From assembly GCF_051020955.1 (NCBI RefSeq), contig NC_135027.1:868001-932000 (forward strand): 64,000 nucleotides of DNA. Reading direction: 5' to 3'. The number at the start of each line of letters is the position of its first letter. Position 1 is the stretch's first letter. The translations under genes and the position numbers were made by a program. Origin of the DNA: Megalopta genalis. Lineage: Eukaryota > Arthropoda > Insecta > Hymenoptera > Halictidae. This document shows, in pieces, positions 1-13,300 of this stretch. Below the pieces are notes generated by a model that had not been told where the DNA came from, searched no databases, and saw nothing but the letters and a program-made list of their open reading frames with translations.

Positions 1-180
1 TTGTAGTATCGACGATTTGAAGATAAAAAAATGTGACCGGTCGAAAATTTTGCGACAAAAAATACTTTCGTTCCTCGGCCCCGATGTTTCCATGCAATCG
101 GTAATTTTATTCACCGCTGCGGTTATGCCGGATAATCGTGCGACGAAGATGAGACAATAATAAGAGTACGAAATCCTTAG

Positions 181-3100
181 GAGAGCAGACGAGGGTCTGC
201 TCCAGCCAATCCAGCCGGGCGACTACGTCGGCCTAGTCAGCGTGATGGGGTATCTTCTGCAAGTGAAAGAGAGACAGCCGACCACCGACGAGATGTTCCA
301 GCCGCTCGAGGAGACGATCGAGCTGCTCAAGTTTTACGACCAGGACATCCCGGAGGAGGTGAACGTCCTCCTGCAAGAGCTGCCGGAACAATGGGCCAAC
401 ACGAAGAAGCTCGCCCTCATGGTGAAGCAGCAAGTGGCCCCATTGCAGGCCGGTACGCTCGTAAATCCCGGAAAATTTCACTTAACGCTTCCCCATTCGC
501 TCGAATCGATTGCCATCTGTTTCAATACGCTCGCGGTTCTACGATAGATAAAAATCTTTCTGCTTAATTTTATTAAGCAGAAATCTGCCGAGAGTTCGCC
601 TAACTCGAGCCAACGGATGAGATAACGAAACGAATAAATACATTTCGGCGACAGGCGAGGTGTCCAGAATCAGAGGCCGAATCTCCGCGTTCGACACAAC
701 GATAACGCACTATCGCGAGGCATTTCGCCGCTACAACTTCTTCAAGTACGAGTGCCAGAACCCTTACGAGCTACTGGACGAGGGCCACCGGGAGATCTTG
801 ATGCTGGAGACGCAGATGAAGGACATCCAGGAGTCTGCGTCGCTGTTCGAGGTGATCGTGCCAGAGTTCAAGGTGCTGAGGCAGTGTAGGAAGGAGCTGA
901 GGATGCTGAAGCAGCTCTGGGACTACGTGAACATCGTGAGGAGCAGCATAGAGGGTTGGAAAACGACGCCGTGGCGGAAGATCGACGTGGAGAACATGGA
1001 CATCGAGTGCAAGAAGTTTGCCAAGGAGATCAGAGGTTGGTGATCGTCCGAGCAAGGACTCGTAGAATTCTTCGAGGCATCGATGTCGTTCCTTTTTCCT
1101 AGCTTTAGACAAGGAGATGAGACTGTGGGACGCTTACGTGTCCCTGGAGGCGACGGTGAAGAACATGCTGACTTCTCTAAGGGCTGTCGGGGAGCTCCAG
1201 AACCCTGCAATTCGGGAACGACACTGGAGACAGCTGATGAATAGCACTAAGGTACCGAAGAGGTTCGCGGAACGGTTGAGAAACGCGAAGAGAACGATTC
1301 GGGAGTACAGATACCTGTGAAGTTTGTGATATTGTCGTACGAACGGTTTTTTTTGTGATTTCGTATTATTGGGTTGGCAACTAAGTAATTGCCGATTTCG
1401 GTTATAGATGTCTCTCACTCCCATTTTTGTGATATCCGTAAATGTTATATTATAAAATTATTATTATGTTATTTTTTATTATCCGTGAATGTTAGCAACT
1501 GAACAAATTGAATGCAGCGGTCAAGGAAAAGCGACCAGAATTGGTCAATCGTAGAGATGTCATTTTCCAGCAGGACAATGATAGGCAGCACACGTCTTTG
1601 TCCACTCGGCAAAAATTCATGGATATTGGTTGGGAATTGATGTTACACCCACCATATAGCCCTGATCTCGCGCCATCGGATTACCACTTATTTCGATCCC
1701 TGGACAACTCCCTTCGTGGTAAAACTTTTAACGACGATGACGCTGTAAAATCTCACTTAACTCAGTTTTTGGCCGAAAAGGGTCAGACTTTCTACGAGCG
1801 TGGAATTTTCAAGTTGTCAGAGAGATGGCAAAAGGTCATCGAACAAAATGGAAAATACATTACGGATTAAACTTCGTTCCAAGTAAAAAAAAATTTTTAT
1901 TTCATTGAATAAATCGGCAATTACTTAGTTGCCAACCCAATAGATCGGTTATTCCGTGTGAGATTCCCGACTCGTCGGGAGATTAGGCGCGCCGAGATTA
2001 GGAAAACGGGAGAGGATTTTCGTATTCACAGGAATACTAGATGCTAGGTTGCACAAGCTGTATATACGCTATCGGTGTTGCAGAAGCTGGGCGACATGAC
2101 TCCAGAAATGACCGTAAGTCCACTGTAAATACGCGCACGATTACAATTTTTTCTTGTTCGACTTATTATTATTCATCATTGCTGTGCATGCCTGCACACG
2201 CACGCGTCATTCGTGAATCGTTCCTTTTGTGAATTGTATATACTTCGATTAATAAATTGATTACTTTACGAACATGCTCATTTCAATCACCCGCTTCGCC
2301 CATTTCATTCTCAAAATATTCTACGTACCATTTATATGTATTATATATATACACTATTTTGTATATTACACTGTGTCTGCTCATTATTTTTATGTATATG
2401 TTTTATATAAAAAATATATTTATTACTATATATATTATATATATATTTATATATATTTTATATATATAAACTATATATACATATAGTTTTTATACTATTT
2501 TGTATATTACACACTATGTCTGCTCATAATTTATATTATAATATAAAATATATTATATAAAGAATATATATTATTATATATATATTATGTATAAACTATA
2601 TATACACATATAGTTTTTACACTATTTTGTATATTACACTAAGTCCGCAGACAATTTTTGCTTGGTGCACCAGCGTCTCGACCGCACTGTTTTAAATCAC
2701 CACGAAACAACACAGCTGTCACGTATCTCCAGTCAATTATGTTCACAAATAAATATCGTTAGAAAACTCAGTAATCTATTAAACACACCTTGCGACTGCT
2801 GTGTAACGTCAGAGAACGCGTTGAACAGTGTACACTGCGTCTAGGTTCGATTCGTGATGGACGAGTCGACGACCTTGGCGGACTTGTTGGAGCTGAACCT
2901 TCATGACTGCGAGGAGGAGGTGAAGAACATCGTGGACAAGGCTGTAAAAGAGATGTCTATGGAACGATACATGCGGGAGCTAAACACCACGTGGTCCAAA
3001 ATGGAGTTCGAGAAGGAAACGCACGCCAGAACCGGCGCCACCTTGATCAGGGCAAGCGAAGAACTCATAGAGACCCTGGAAGAGAACCAGGTGCTTGAAC

Positions 3101-4375
3101 CAACTTTCGAACGTCCCCCCCCCCCCTCCCAAAAAAGAACGAAACGAAAATTACAATCACCACCTCTTCCAGGTGCAATTGCAAAACCTCATCACCTCGA
3201 AGTTCATCGCCCACTTCTTAGGCGAGGTATCTAGCTGGCAGAAGAAGCTCAGCATCGCGGATCAAGTGACCACAGTTTGGTTCGAGGTTCAGCGGACCTG
3301 GATGCACCTGGAGAGCATTTTCACCTCCTCGGAGGATATTCGTAGGCAGCTGCCGGTAGACGCGGAGAGATTCGACAGGATAGATAAAGAGTTCAAGCTG
3401 ATGACGGAAGAGATGGCGAAGACGCCCAACGTGGTCGAGGCTACCAACAAAGAGGGCCTGGCGTCGGCTCTGGACATCCTGCAGAAGGAGCTGGTTCTAT
3501 GCGAGAAGGCCCTGGCAGAGTACTTGGAAACGAAGCGTCTTGCTTTCCCTAGGTTCTACTTCGTTTCGTCCAGCGACTTGTTGGACATCCTGTCGAACGG
3601 CAATCAGCCTGAAGTGGTGGCCAAGCATCTGACGAAGCTGTTCGATTCCATGGCTCGCTTGGAGTTCGACGACAGCGCCGACAATCTGCCCAGACGCGTA
3701 CTGGGTGAGTTTAAAGATCTTCAATTTATCTTATCCACCTTTTCAGCGGAATACTCTAAAGATCGACGAACGAGGATTCGTTGAGAAACGACGTTTCTTC
3801 GTGTTCGAAGGGATGTTCGCGAAGGACGGCGAGTACGTAGAATTCGCGAACTGCGAGATGACTTGCGAGGGGGCTGTGGAGGCGTGGCTGAACGGCCTGC
3901 AGAGGGCCATGAGGGTGACCATAAGGCACTACTTCAGCGAGGCGGTGGTTGCCTACGAGGAGAAGCCGCGGGAACAATGGCTGTTCGACTATCCGGCTCA
4001 GGTGTCTCTGTGCGGCACGCAAATCTGGTGGACCACCGAGGTGAACATCGCGTTCTCCAGGCTGGAGGAGGGCTACGACAACTCGCTGAAGGACTATCTG
4101 AAGAAACAGATCTCCCAGCTGAGCATCCTGATCGCGCTGCTGATCGGAGAACTGACGAAGCAGGAGAGACAGAAGGTGATGACGATCTGCACGATCGACG
4201 TGCACTCGAGGGACGTGGTCGCCAAGCTGGTGCAGTCGAAGGTGGAGACCTCGCAGGCCTTCCAATGGCAAAGTCAACTGCGACACCGGTGGGACGAGAA
4301 GGAGAAGGATTGCTTCGCCAATATTTGCGATGCCCAGTTCAAATATTCGCACGAGTACCTGGGAAACACTCCCAG
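181..4375 (+). CDS. Dynein exons 1-6: distal tail and linker
   Basis: These six exons encode the C-terminal tail and the linker that swings across the AAA ring. Exon 3 contains the conserved stretch LRAVGELQNPAIRERHW and exon 4 TWSKMEF. Exon 5 carries ETKRLAFPRFYFVSS followed by DLLDILSNG, a hallmark of the linker, and exon 6 has YEEKPREQWLFDYPAQV. Exon 6 must start at 3811, because the nicer-looking acceptor at 3745-3746 would run into a TGA after 12 codons. Exon 3 is separated from exon 4 by the long intron 1252-2844, which holds a mariner element and an AT-rich minisatellite. Confidence 0.93.
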
Positions 4376-7300
4376 GTTAGCGTTACAGGGCCTAGGGCTC
4401 TTTACGAGCGCGTTCGTATCCTTGAAAGTCGAGTAGAATTGTTGAGAAACGAGAGAGCTTGAGGATTAGAATCGCGGATCATCTAATCCCCCTTCTAATT
4501 TAGCCTTTACTCTCTGAAGTATCTTAGAGGATAACTGACATCGCGCGTCAGCTCTCACTCCACGAACCTTATCGCAAAGTTCCTATTACAGGGCCTAGGG
4601 CTCTTTACGAGCGCGTTCGTAACCTTGGAAGTCGAGTAGAATTGTTGAGAAACGCGAGAGCTTGAGTATTAGGATCGCGGGTCATCTAATCCCCCTTCTA
4701 ATTTAGCTTTTACTCTCTGACGTAACTTAGAAGATAACTGACATCGCGCGTCAGCTCTCGCTCCACGAACCTTATCGCAAAGTTCCTGTTACAGGGCCTA
4801 GGGCTCTTTACGAGCGCGTTCGTAACCTTGGAAGTCGAGTAGAATTGTTGAGAAACGCGAGAGCTTGAGTATTAGGATCGCGGGTCATCTAATCCCCCTT
4901 CTAATTTAGCTTTTACTCTCTGACGTATCTTAGAAGATAACTGACATCGCGCGTCAGCTCTCGCTTCACGAACCTTATCGCAAAGTTCCTGTTACAGGGC
5001 CTAGGGCTCTTTACGAGCGCGTTCGTAACCTTGGAAGTCGAGTAGAATTGTTGAGAAACGCGAGAGCTTGAGTATTAGGATCGCGGGTCATCTAATCCCC
5101 CTTCTAATTTAGCCTTTACTCTCTGAAGTATCTTAGAGGATAACCGACATCGCGCGTCAGCTCTCGCTCCACGAACCTTATCGCAATGTTCCTGTTTCCA
5201 TTTAGGTTGGTCATAACGCCCTTGACGGACAGGTGCTACATCACCCTGACGCAGTCCCTTCACCTGGTGATGGGAGGTGGCCCGGCAGGTCCAGCCGGCA
5301 CGGGGAAAACCGAGACAACGAAGGATCTGGGCCGAGCATTGGGCATAATGGTCTACGTGTTCAACTGTTCGGAGCAAATGGACTACAAGTCCTGCGGCAA
5401 CATCTACAAGGGCCTGGCACAAACGGGAGCCTGGGGCTGCTTCGACGAGTTCAATCGAATCACCGTGGAGGTCCTGTCGGTGGTGGCGGTCCAGGTGAAA
5501 TCGATTCAGGACGCGATCAGAGACAAGAAGGACAAGTTCAACTTCATGGGAGAGACGATCAGCCTGGAACCGACTGTGGGCATCTTCATCACCATGAATC
5601 CTGGCTACGCTGGCCGCACGGAGCTCCCGGAGAACTTGAAAGCGTTGTTCAGACCTTGCGCCATGGTGGTGCCCGATTTCGAGTTGATCTGCGAGATCAT
5701 GCTGGTGGCGGAGGGTTTCCAAGATGCCAGGATTCTCGCCAGGAAGTTCATCACGTTGTACACTCTGTGCAAAGAGCTTCTGTCCAAGCAGGATCACTAC
5801 GATTGGGGCCTGAGAGCCATAAAGTCCGTGTTGGTGGTCGCGGGAAGCTTGAAACGCGGAGATCCTGGGAGACCCGAAGAACAAGTGCTGATGCGAGCCC
5901 TGCGGGACTTCAACATCCCCAAAGTGGTGTCCGACGATCTTCCTGTCTTCATGGGACTGATCGCGGACCTGTTCCCGGCGCTGGACGTTCCCAGGAAGAG
6001 GGACGCGGAGTTCGAGAAGATGGTGAAGCAAGCCGCAGCCGACTTGCAACTTCAGCCGGAGGATGGGTTCATCTTGAAGGTCGTCCAATTGGAAGAACTG
6101 CTCGAAGTGAGGCACTCGGTGTTCATCGTGGGAACCGCTGGCTCTGGCAAGACCCAGGTCTGGAAGACCCTGTTCAGGACCTACCAGAACATGAAGAGGA
6201 AGCCCGTGTACAACGATCTGAACCCCAAAGCTGTCACCAACGACGAACTCTTCGGGATCATCAATCCGGCGACCAGGGAGTGGAAGGACGGTCTGTTCTC
6301 CGTGATCATGAGAGAGCAGGCGAATCTGGGAGGCGAGAATCCGAAGTGGATCGTCTTGGATGGCGACATAGATCCGATGTGGATCGAGTCGTTGAACACC
6401 GTCATGGACGACAACAAGGTTCTAACTTTAGCCAGCAACGAACGGATCGCTTTGACGCCCGTGATGAGACTGCTTTTCGAAATCTCGAACCTGAGGACTG
6501 CCACTCCAGCTACGGTGTCCCGAGCTGGGATCCTGTACATCAATCCTCAGGACCTAGGCTGGAACCCCTACGTGACCAGCTGGGTGGAGAAGAGGATCTC
6601 GCCGATAGAGAAATCGAACCTGGTGATGCTGTTCGACAAGTACATCCCTCCTTGCTTGGACACCTTGAGGACCAGGTTCAAGAAGATCACGCCTATCGCC
6701 GACATGGCGCACGTGGAGATGCTCTGTCACTTGTTACACTGTCTGCTGAAACCGGAGCTGACCGGCATCGACTTCTTGAAGGAGCACTACGAACTCTACT
6801 TCGTGTTCGCAGCGGTTTGGGCGTTCGGCTCCTCCATGTTCCAGGATCAAACCGTAGATTACAGGGTGGAGTTCAGCAAATGGTGGGTCAACGAGTTCAA
6901 GCAGATCAGGTTTCCGCAGCAGGGCACCGTTTTCGATTATTACATCGACGCCGAGACGAAGAGCTTCACACCCTGGACCGAACGTCTGCCCAAGTTCGAG
7001 CTGGACCCTGAGATACCACTGCAAGCAGTGCTGGTTTACACGGCGGAGTCCATCAGGATCAAGTACTTCCTGGATCTCCTGATGGTGGAGAAACATCCGG
7101 TGATGTTAGTGGGCACCGCCGGCTGTGGGAAGACGGTGCTGGTCGCCGAGAAGCTTCTACACCTGCCCGAGAACTATGCCGTGTCCAACGTGCCCTTCAA
7201 TTTCTATACCACTTCGGAGATGCTGCAGAAGATCCTGGAGAAGTCGCTGGAGAAGAAAGCCGGCAGGAATTACGGCCCGCCTGGGAACAAGACTTTAGTG

Positions 7301-10300
7301 TACTTCATAGACGACATGAACATGCCCGAGGTGGACGCTTATGGGACCGTTCAACCGCACACTCTGATTCGCCAGCATCTGGATTACGGTCACTGGTACG
7401 ACAGGACCAAGCTGACGCTGAAAGATATCCATAATTGTCAGTACGTCAGTTGCATGAACCCAACCGCCGGATCGTTCACCATTAATCCGAGGTTGCAGAG
7501 GCATTTCTCTGTGTTCGCTGTCAGTTTCCCGAACACCGACTCCCTGACCACGATCTACGCCTCCATTTTGTCCCAGCATCTGTCCAACGTCGAGCACAGG
7601 TATCTATCATCGCCTTTATTCAGTGCAATAGTCCCTGACGATGCTGCCATTGCAGGTTTCCCCACTCGGTCACAGAGCTGTGCAACAACATAGTGCAAGC
7701 CTCCATCCAACTTCATCATCGCTGCGCCCAGATGTTCCTCCCGACAGCGGTGAAGTTCCACTACATCTTCAATCTCCGAGAACTGTCGAACTGCTTCCAA
7801 GGAATGTTGTTCAGCGGCAACGAGTGCCTGCCATCCGCCCTAGATCTGATCAGGCTCTGGCTCCACGAGACTCATCGGGTTTACGGGGACAAATTGACCG
7901 ACGAGAAGGACATCGAAAGCTTCTCGAAGCTGCAGCTAGACATCCTGAAGAAGAACGTGGAAGAGGTCGACGAGGGAGCTGTGCTAGAGAAACCGAACAT
8001 TTACTGCCACTTCGCAGGTCATTTCGCCCCCCTCTGAATCAGTTGTTCTCGAACAATTTCTACGTTGGAGTCTAAAAAATTATTTTCCGCAGGCGGTGTC
8101 GGCGAGCCAAAATACATGCCGGTGAGGGAATGGGCGACGCTGCACAGACTACTGTCCGAGGCAATGGTCAGCTACAACGACCTGGTAGCAGCCATGAACC
8201 TGGTGCTCTTCGAGGACGCCATGATGCACGTCTGTCGCATAAACAGGATCCTAGAGTCGCCGAGAGGCAGCGCTCTTCTAGTTGGTGTAGGAGGATCTGG
8301 CAAGCAGAGCTTGTCCCGGCTGGCAGCGTTCATAAGCACGCTGGAGGTGTTCCAAATTCAGCTGAAGAAGGGTTACGGCATCACTGATCTCAAATTGGAG
8401 CTCGCTGTTCTGTATAACAAGGCAGGCTTGAAGAACTTGGGCCTGGTGTTCTTGATGACCGACGCGCAAGTCGCCAACGAGCAGTTCCTCGTGCTGATCA
8501 ACGACATGTTAGCTTCCGGCGAGGTTCCCGACCTGTTCGCCGAGGACGAAGTCGAGAACATCATTGCAGGTTCGCTGCTCGGCAGCATTGCGATTAGTCT
8601 GCGGATCTTATTGTCATCGTCTCGCGTGTCGAACAGATATTAGATGAAGATATGTTCCTTCTTTTAACCTTTTAGGCACGACGCGCCACTATAGTGGCTT
8701 CCGCGGATGTCATCTCTCTGAACGACGCGCCACTATAGTGGCTTACTCTAGTAGCTCACTCGGTCATCGTTTGAATCAAATAATTGTCTTCATATGCATT
8801 GTTTCACACTTATTTTGTCTTCACATCGATTTACAATATACAGACTTATCTTAACAATATAACTGTATCTTAACAATATACAGACAGAATATACAGACAC
8901 TCTGTACAGTACATATCAGACTTTGCCGTCCAGAGAAATAGCCTCGCACAGAATTCAGCCGTACCTAAAAGGTTAACGATGTTAATATAGTAAAAGCAAC
9001 GTTGCAGTATTTTTTAACCCTTAACGCTCCGCGCGTTTCTCGAGTACTGCCTACCAGCAACTCCGGCATATTTTTGGAGCGAAGCGTCTGAGATAAAGGA
9101 AGTCTTATTTCGAGTTTAGAACATTTTCTGCGCAATTGTTGGTTTCCTTTATAATTTCATTTACCAATTCGTCCGTGAAAAATAATTAAAAATATTGTAT
9201 CGGCTGTTCAATGTTTGTAGAAACTTGCGGTTCAGTGACCTGTGGCAATACACTAAAAGGTATTCTATCTGGAATATGTAATTCTTCCGTAACATCATGC
9301 CATTCATCTAAGTCTTGTAATGAATCTTCGCTTTCACTTTCAATAATTCTCATTCTTCGTCTCTTTGGTAGTGTAATTTTGCTACTACTACTTGAAGTGT
9401 CAGAATCATAACCAACATCGTCTTCCACAATGTCTTTTAACTCTTCAAAATCAAATACGTCTTCGGTATCACTCGGCTCTAAATTCTCATCATAATATTT
9501 ATTTTTCTCCATGTTGCTAACCATAGAAAAGGTCAAAAAATGGTTTAATCGTAATGGTACAGACTTAGCTCGTTTTAACTACAGATAACAATTGCTAACG
9601 CCGACGATAACGTGTGCTAAAAACATTTGGCTCCGCAGCGGAGCCTTCGGAGTTACGGAACAAATGACAAATGTCTCCGTAGCGGAGCCTTCGGAGCGCT
9701 AAGGGTTAATATACTAAAAGCAACGTTGCAGTATTATTAAAATTCTTTTCTCGTCTTCGCTGTTCTGTGCTTCGTTTATCTATTTTCGCTCTAAGTGCAC
9801 AAAAAGATCCGCAGCCTAATTATGACGTGGTCGGCGCGAGGCCAGATGGAAATCTGTCTTCAGCAGATTGCAACAACCCTTTACGACGTATGACGATGCG
9901 TAGAATACACCTAATAGATACTGAACGGTCACAGGCGTCCGCAACGAGGTGAAAGGTGCCGGGATGCTAGACACCCGCGAGAACTGCTGGAAGTTCTTCA
10001 TCGACCGGGTGCGCAGGCAGCTCCGAATAGTTCTCTGCTTCTCCCCGGTAGGATCCACTTTAAGGGTCCGCTCGAGGAAATTCCCGGCCATAATAAATAG
10101 CACGGCGATAAACTGGTTTCACGAATGGCCGCAAGAAGCTTTGATGTCTGTGTCGAAGAGGTTCCTGCAGGAGTTGGACGAACTTCCCGAAAGTTATAGG
10201 TATTCCGGGGCATTCTGTGGCCGAGGGGAACGCGAATAGTATCTTCGGGCAATAGCAACGATTGTTGGAAACGGACTTCGGCGAATTGCGTGCGCTTCGG

Positions 10301-13300
10301 GTCCGAGTACACAGTCTCGATACACTGCCGCGATCGAACCGCGGCAACGTACCGAAACGTAACAATCGCTTACGATGACTGCAATTTTCCGAATTCGAAG
10401 TCCGACGAATTTTCCTGATTCAGAGACTCGGCGGCGAAGTTCATGGCACACGCCCACACCAGCGTCAACGCAGCCAGCCGCCACTATTTAGCCAGCGAGC
10501 GTCGCTACAATTACACAACGCCGAAGTCCTTCCTCGAACAGATCAGCCTGTACACCCGTTTGCTGAAGACGAAGTCCAAGGAGCTTCGCGGCCGAGTCGC
10601 CAGGTTGGAGAACGGTTTGGAAAAGCTCAGATCCACCGCGGTGCAGGTGGACAAGCTGAAGGAGAAGCTGGCCGTGCAGGAGGTGGAGTTGCAGCAGAAG
10701 AACGACGCCGCGGACGCGTTGATCGCGATCGTAGGCGTGGAGACCGAGAAGGTGCAGAAGGAGAAGGCTTTAGGTGCGCAAGCCTCGATCATTTCGGCCG
10801 AACCTAAGTCCGATGCAAATTCGTTTTCGATTGTCTGCAGCCGACGAGGAGGAGTCGAAGGTGGCGATCATCGCGGAGGAAGTGTCGAAGAAGCAAAAGG
10901 ACTGCGAGGCGGATCTGACGAAGGCGGAGCCGGCGCTGCTGGCGGCCCAGGAAGCTCTGAACACCCTGAACAAGGCGAACCTAACCGAATTAAAGTCGTT
11001 CGGCTCGCCTCCAGGCGCTGTGACCAACGTGACGGCGGCTGTGATGGTCCTGCTGGCACCAGCAGGCAAAGTGCCCAAGGATCGCAGCTGGAAGGCTGCC
11101 AAGGTAAAACGAGGTCAACGAATCGCCCCGGAATGTTGCAGCGAGCATTCTTCCGCCCGTTTAGATCGTGATGGCGAAGGTCGACACGTTCCTCGACTCT
11201 CTGATCAATTACGACAAGGAGAACATCCATCCCGAGGTGATCAAGGCCATTCAACCGTACCTGAAGGACTCCGAGTTCGAACCCGAGTTCGTTAGGTCGA
11301 AATCGGCGGCGGCGGCGGGTCTCTGCGCCTGGGTCATCAACATCATCAAGTTCTACGAGGTGTTCTGCGACGTGGAGCCGAAGAGGAAGGCGCTGGCACA
11401 CGCGAACGCCGAGCTCGCTGCCGCGCAGGACAAGTTGGGCGTGATTAAACGAAAAGTTGCTGTAGGTGACAATTTGTACAGTTCGACTATAATTCGTTTC
11501 GAGCGCATAAGTTCTCGCCAACATTATTGGTATCGTTATTGCTTCGGAACGCAGTCTCTCGAGGAGCAATTGGCGAAGCTGACGGCGGACTTCGAGCAGG
11601 CCACGGCCGAGAAGTTGAAGTGTCAGCAAGAGGCTGACGCTACGAACGCGACTATCGCGCTGGCTAACAGGCTGGTAGGTGGTTTAGCCTCGGAGAACGT
11701 TCGGTGGGCGGACTCCGTCGCAAAGTAAGTTTCGCGAGGAGTAAATTGCGCTTTCGCGATTGCACTTTCGAAAGGCTAAATGTAAACGACTTGTCCAAGT
11801 TTCATGCAGCAAGCGTCGACCTTGCCGGGCGACGTGCTGCTGGTAACAGCGTTCATCTCGTACGTTGGCTGCTTCACGAAGCAATTCCGGCTGGATCTAC
11901 AGCAGAAGCAATGGCTGCCGTTCCTGAGAGCGATGGAGCCGCCGGTTCCGATAACAGAAGGTCTGGACCCGCTGTCCTTGCTGACGGACGACACTCAGAT
12001 AGCCAAATGGAACAACGAGGGCCTGCCGAACGACAGGATGTCCACAGAGAACGCCACCATCCTGACAAACTCGGATCGTTGGCCGTTGATGATCGATCCC
12101 CAAGTACGTAATTGCATCGTTCCACCCGCGAGCTTCGCGTCGTCGCCTCTAAAACGATCAACTTTTCGCAGCTCCAGGGCATCAAGTGGATCAAACAGAA
12201 GTACGGCGAGGACCTGAGGGTCATTAGGCTCGGTCAGAAGGGTTGCCTGGATGTCATCGAGCAGTCCCTGGCATCGGGATCGACCGTTCTAGTCGAGAAC
12301 ATCGGCGAAACGGTGGACCCGGTGTTGGATCCTCTGTTGGGCAGGAACTTGATTAAGAAGGGTCGCGCGATTAAGATCGGCGACAAGGAGGTCGAGTACA
12401 ACCCGCTGTTCAGATTACTGTTGCACACCAAGCTGGCTAATCCGCATTACAAGCCCGAGATGCAGGCGCAAACAACCCTGATTAATTTCACGGTGACGAG
12501 GGACGGCCTCGAGGATCAACTGCTGGCGGAAGTGGTGAAGGCCGAACGACCGGACCTCGAGGAGTTGAAGGCAGAGCTGACCAGGCAGCAGAACGACTTC
12601 AAGATCACGTTGAACAGCCTGGAGGACTCGCTGTTATCGAGGTGCGACCGCTAAGAGCTCTCTCGCGCTTTCATTAGGCTATCGAGAAGGTTAACGCTGC
12701 TTCGGTCGATGAAGATTAGACTGACATTTTTAACAGAAACAACTAGGTCAAATATAAAATTTTGCAAACATTAGGAAACTTCCGAATAACTTTCCTGTTA
12801 AAACGACCGAAAGAGGAAAGAGACTTTCATCAGACTCGCGTTTCTCGCAACGATCGTAAGGACTTTTTATTTCGCGTAAAGATCCGCGGTCTAACGACGA
12901 TAAATGGCAACGAATGATCGAATCTTGCGAACAAATTGTTCAACTATTTCGACGGCGAGCCCCGTCAGAAGCGGCGCGAGCTTTCGCGGTGGCCCGACGT
13001 TTCCCGTTCGTCCGATATCCTCTGATCGTTTTCCGATGACGAGCCGACAATTGGCCGCAGACTGTCGTCGGCTGGCAGCAACGTGTTAGGGGACACGTCG
13101 CTGGTGGAGAACCTCGAGACGACCAAGAGGACAGCGGCGGAAATCGAGTCGAAGGTGACGGAAGCCCGCGGGACCAGCAAAGAGATCGACGCTGCTCGGG
13201 AACTGTATCGACCGGCGGCCGCCAGAGCTTCCCTCCTCTATTTCATCCTGAACGATCTGAACACCATCAATCCGATCTATCAGTTCTCGCTGAAGGCCTT

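Noticed and set aside
1508..1870. A functional transposase at the first mariner
   Set aside because: Only the C-terminal third or so is present; the DNA-binding domain and the first catalytic Asp are missing and the element is deleted internally.
3746..3810. A longer dynein exon 6 starting at the TTTTCAG acceptor at 3745-3746
   Set aside because: In the phase left by exon 5 this reads into TGA after 12 codons. The acceptor at 3809-3810 keeps the frame and matches the family.
5075..6115. A 346-codon frame on the - strand opposite the dynein motor exon, and similar antisense frames
   Set aside because: It is a shadow of GC-rich coding sequence. The + strand carries unmistakable AAA1 and AAA2 motifs in the same place.
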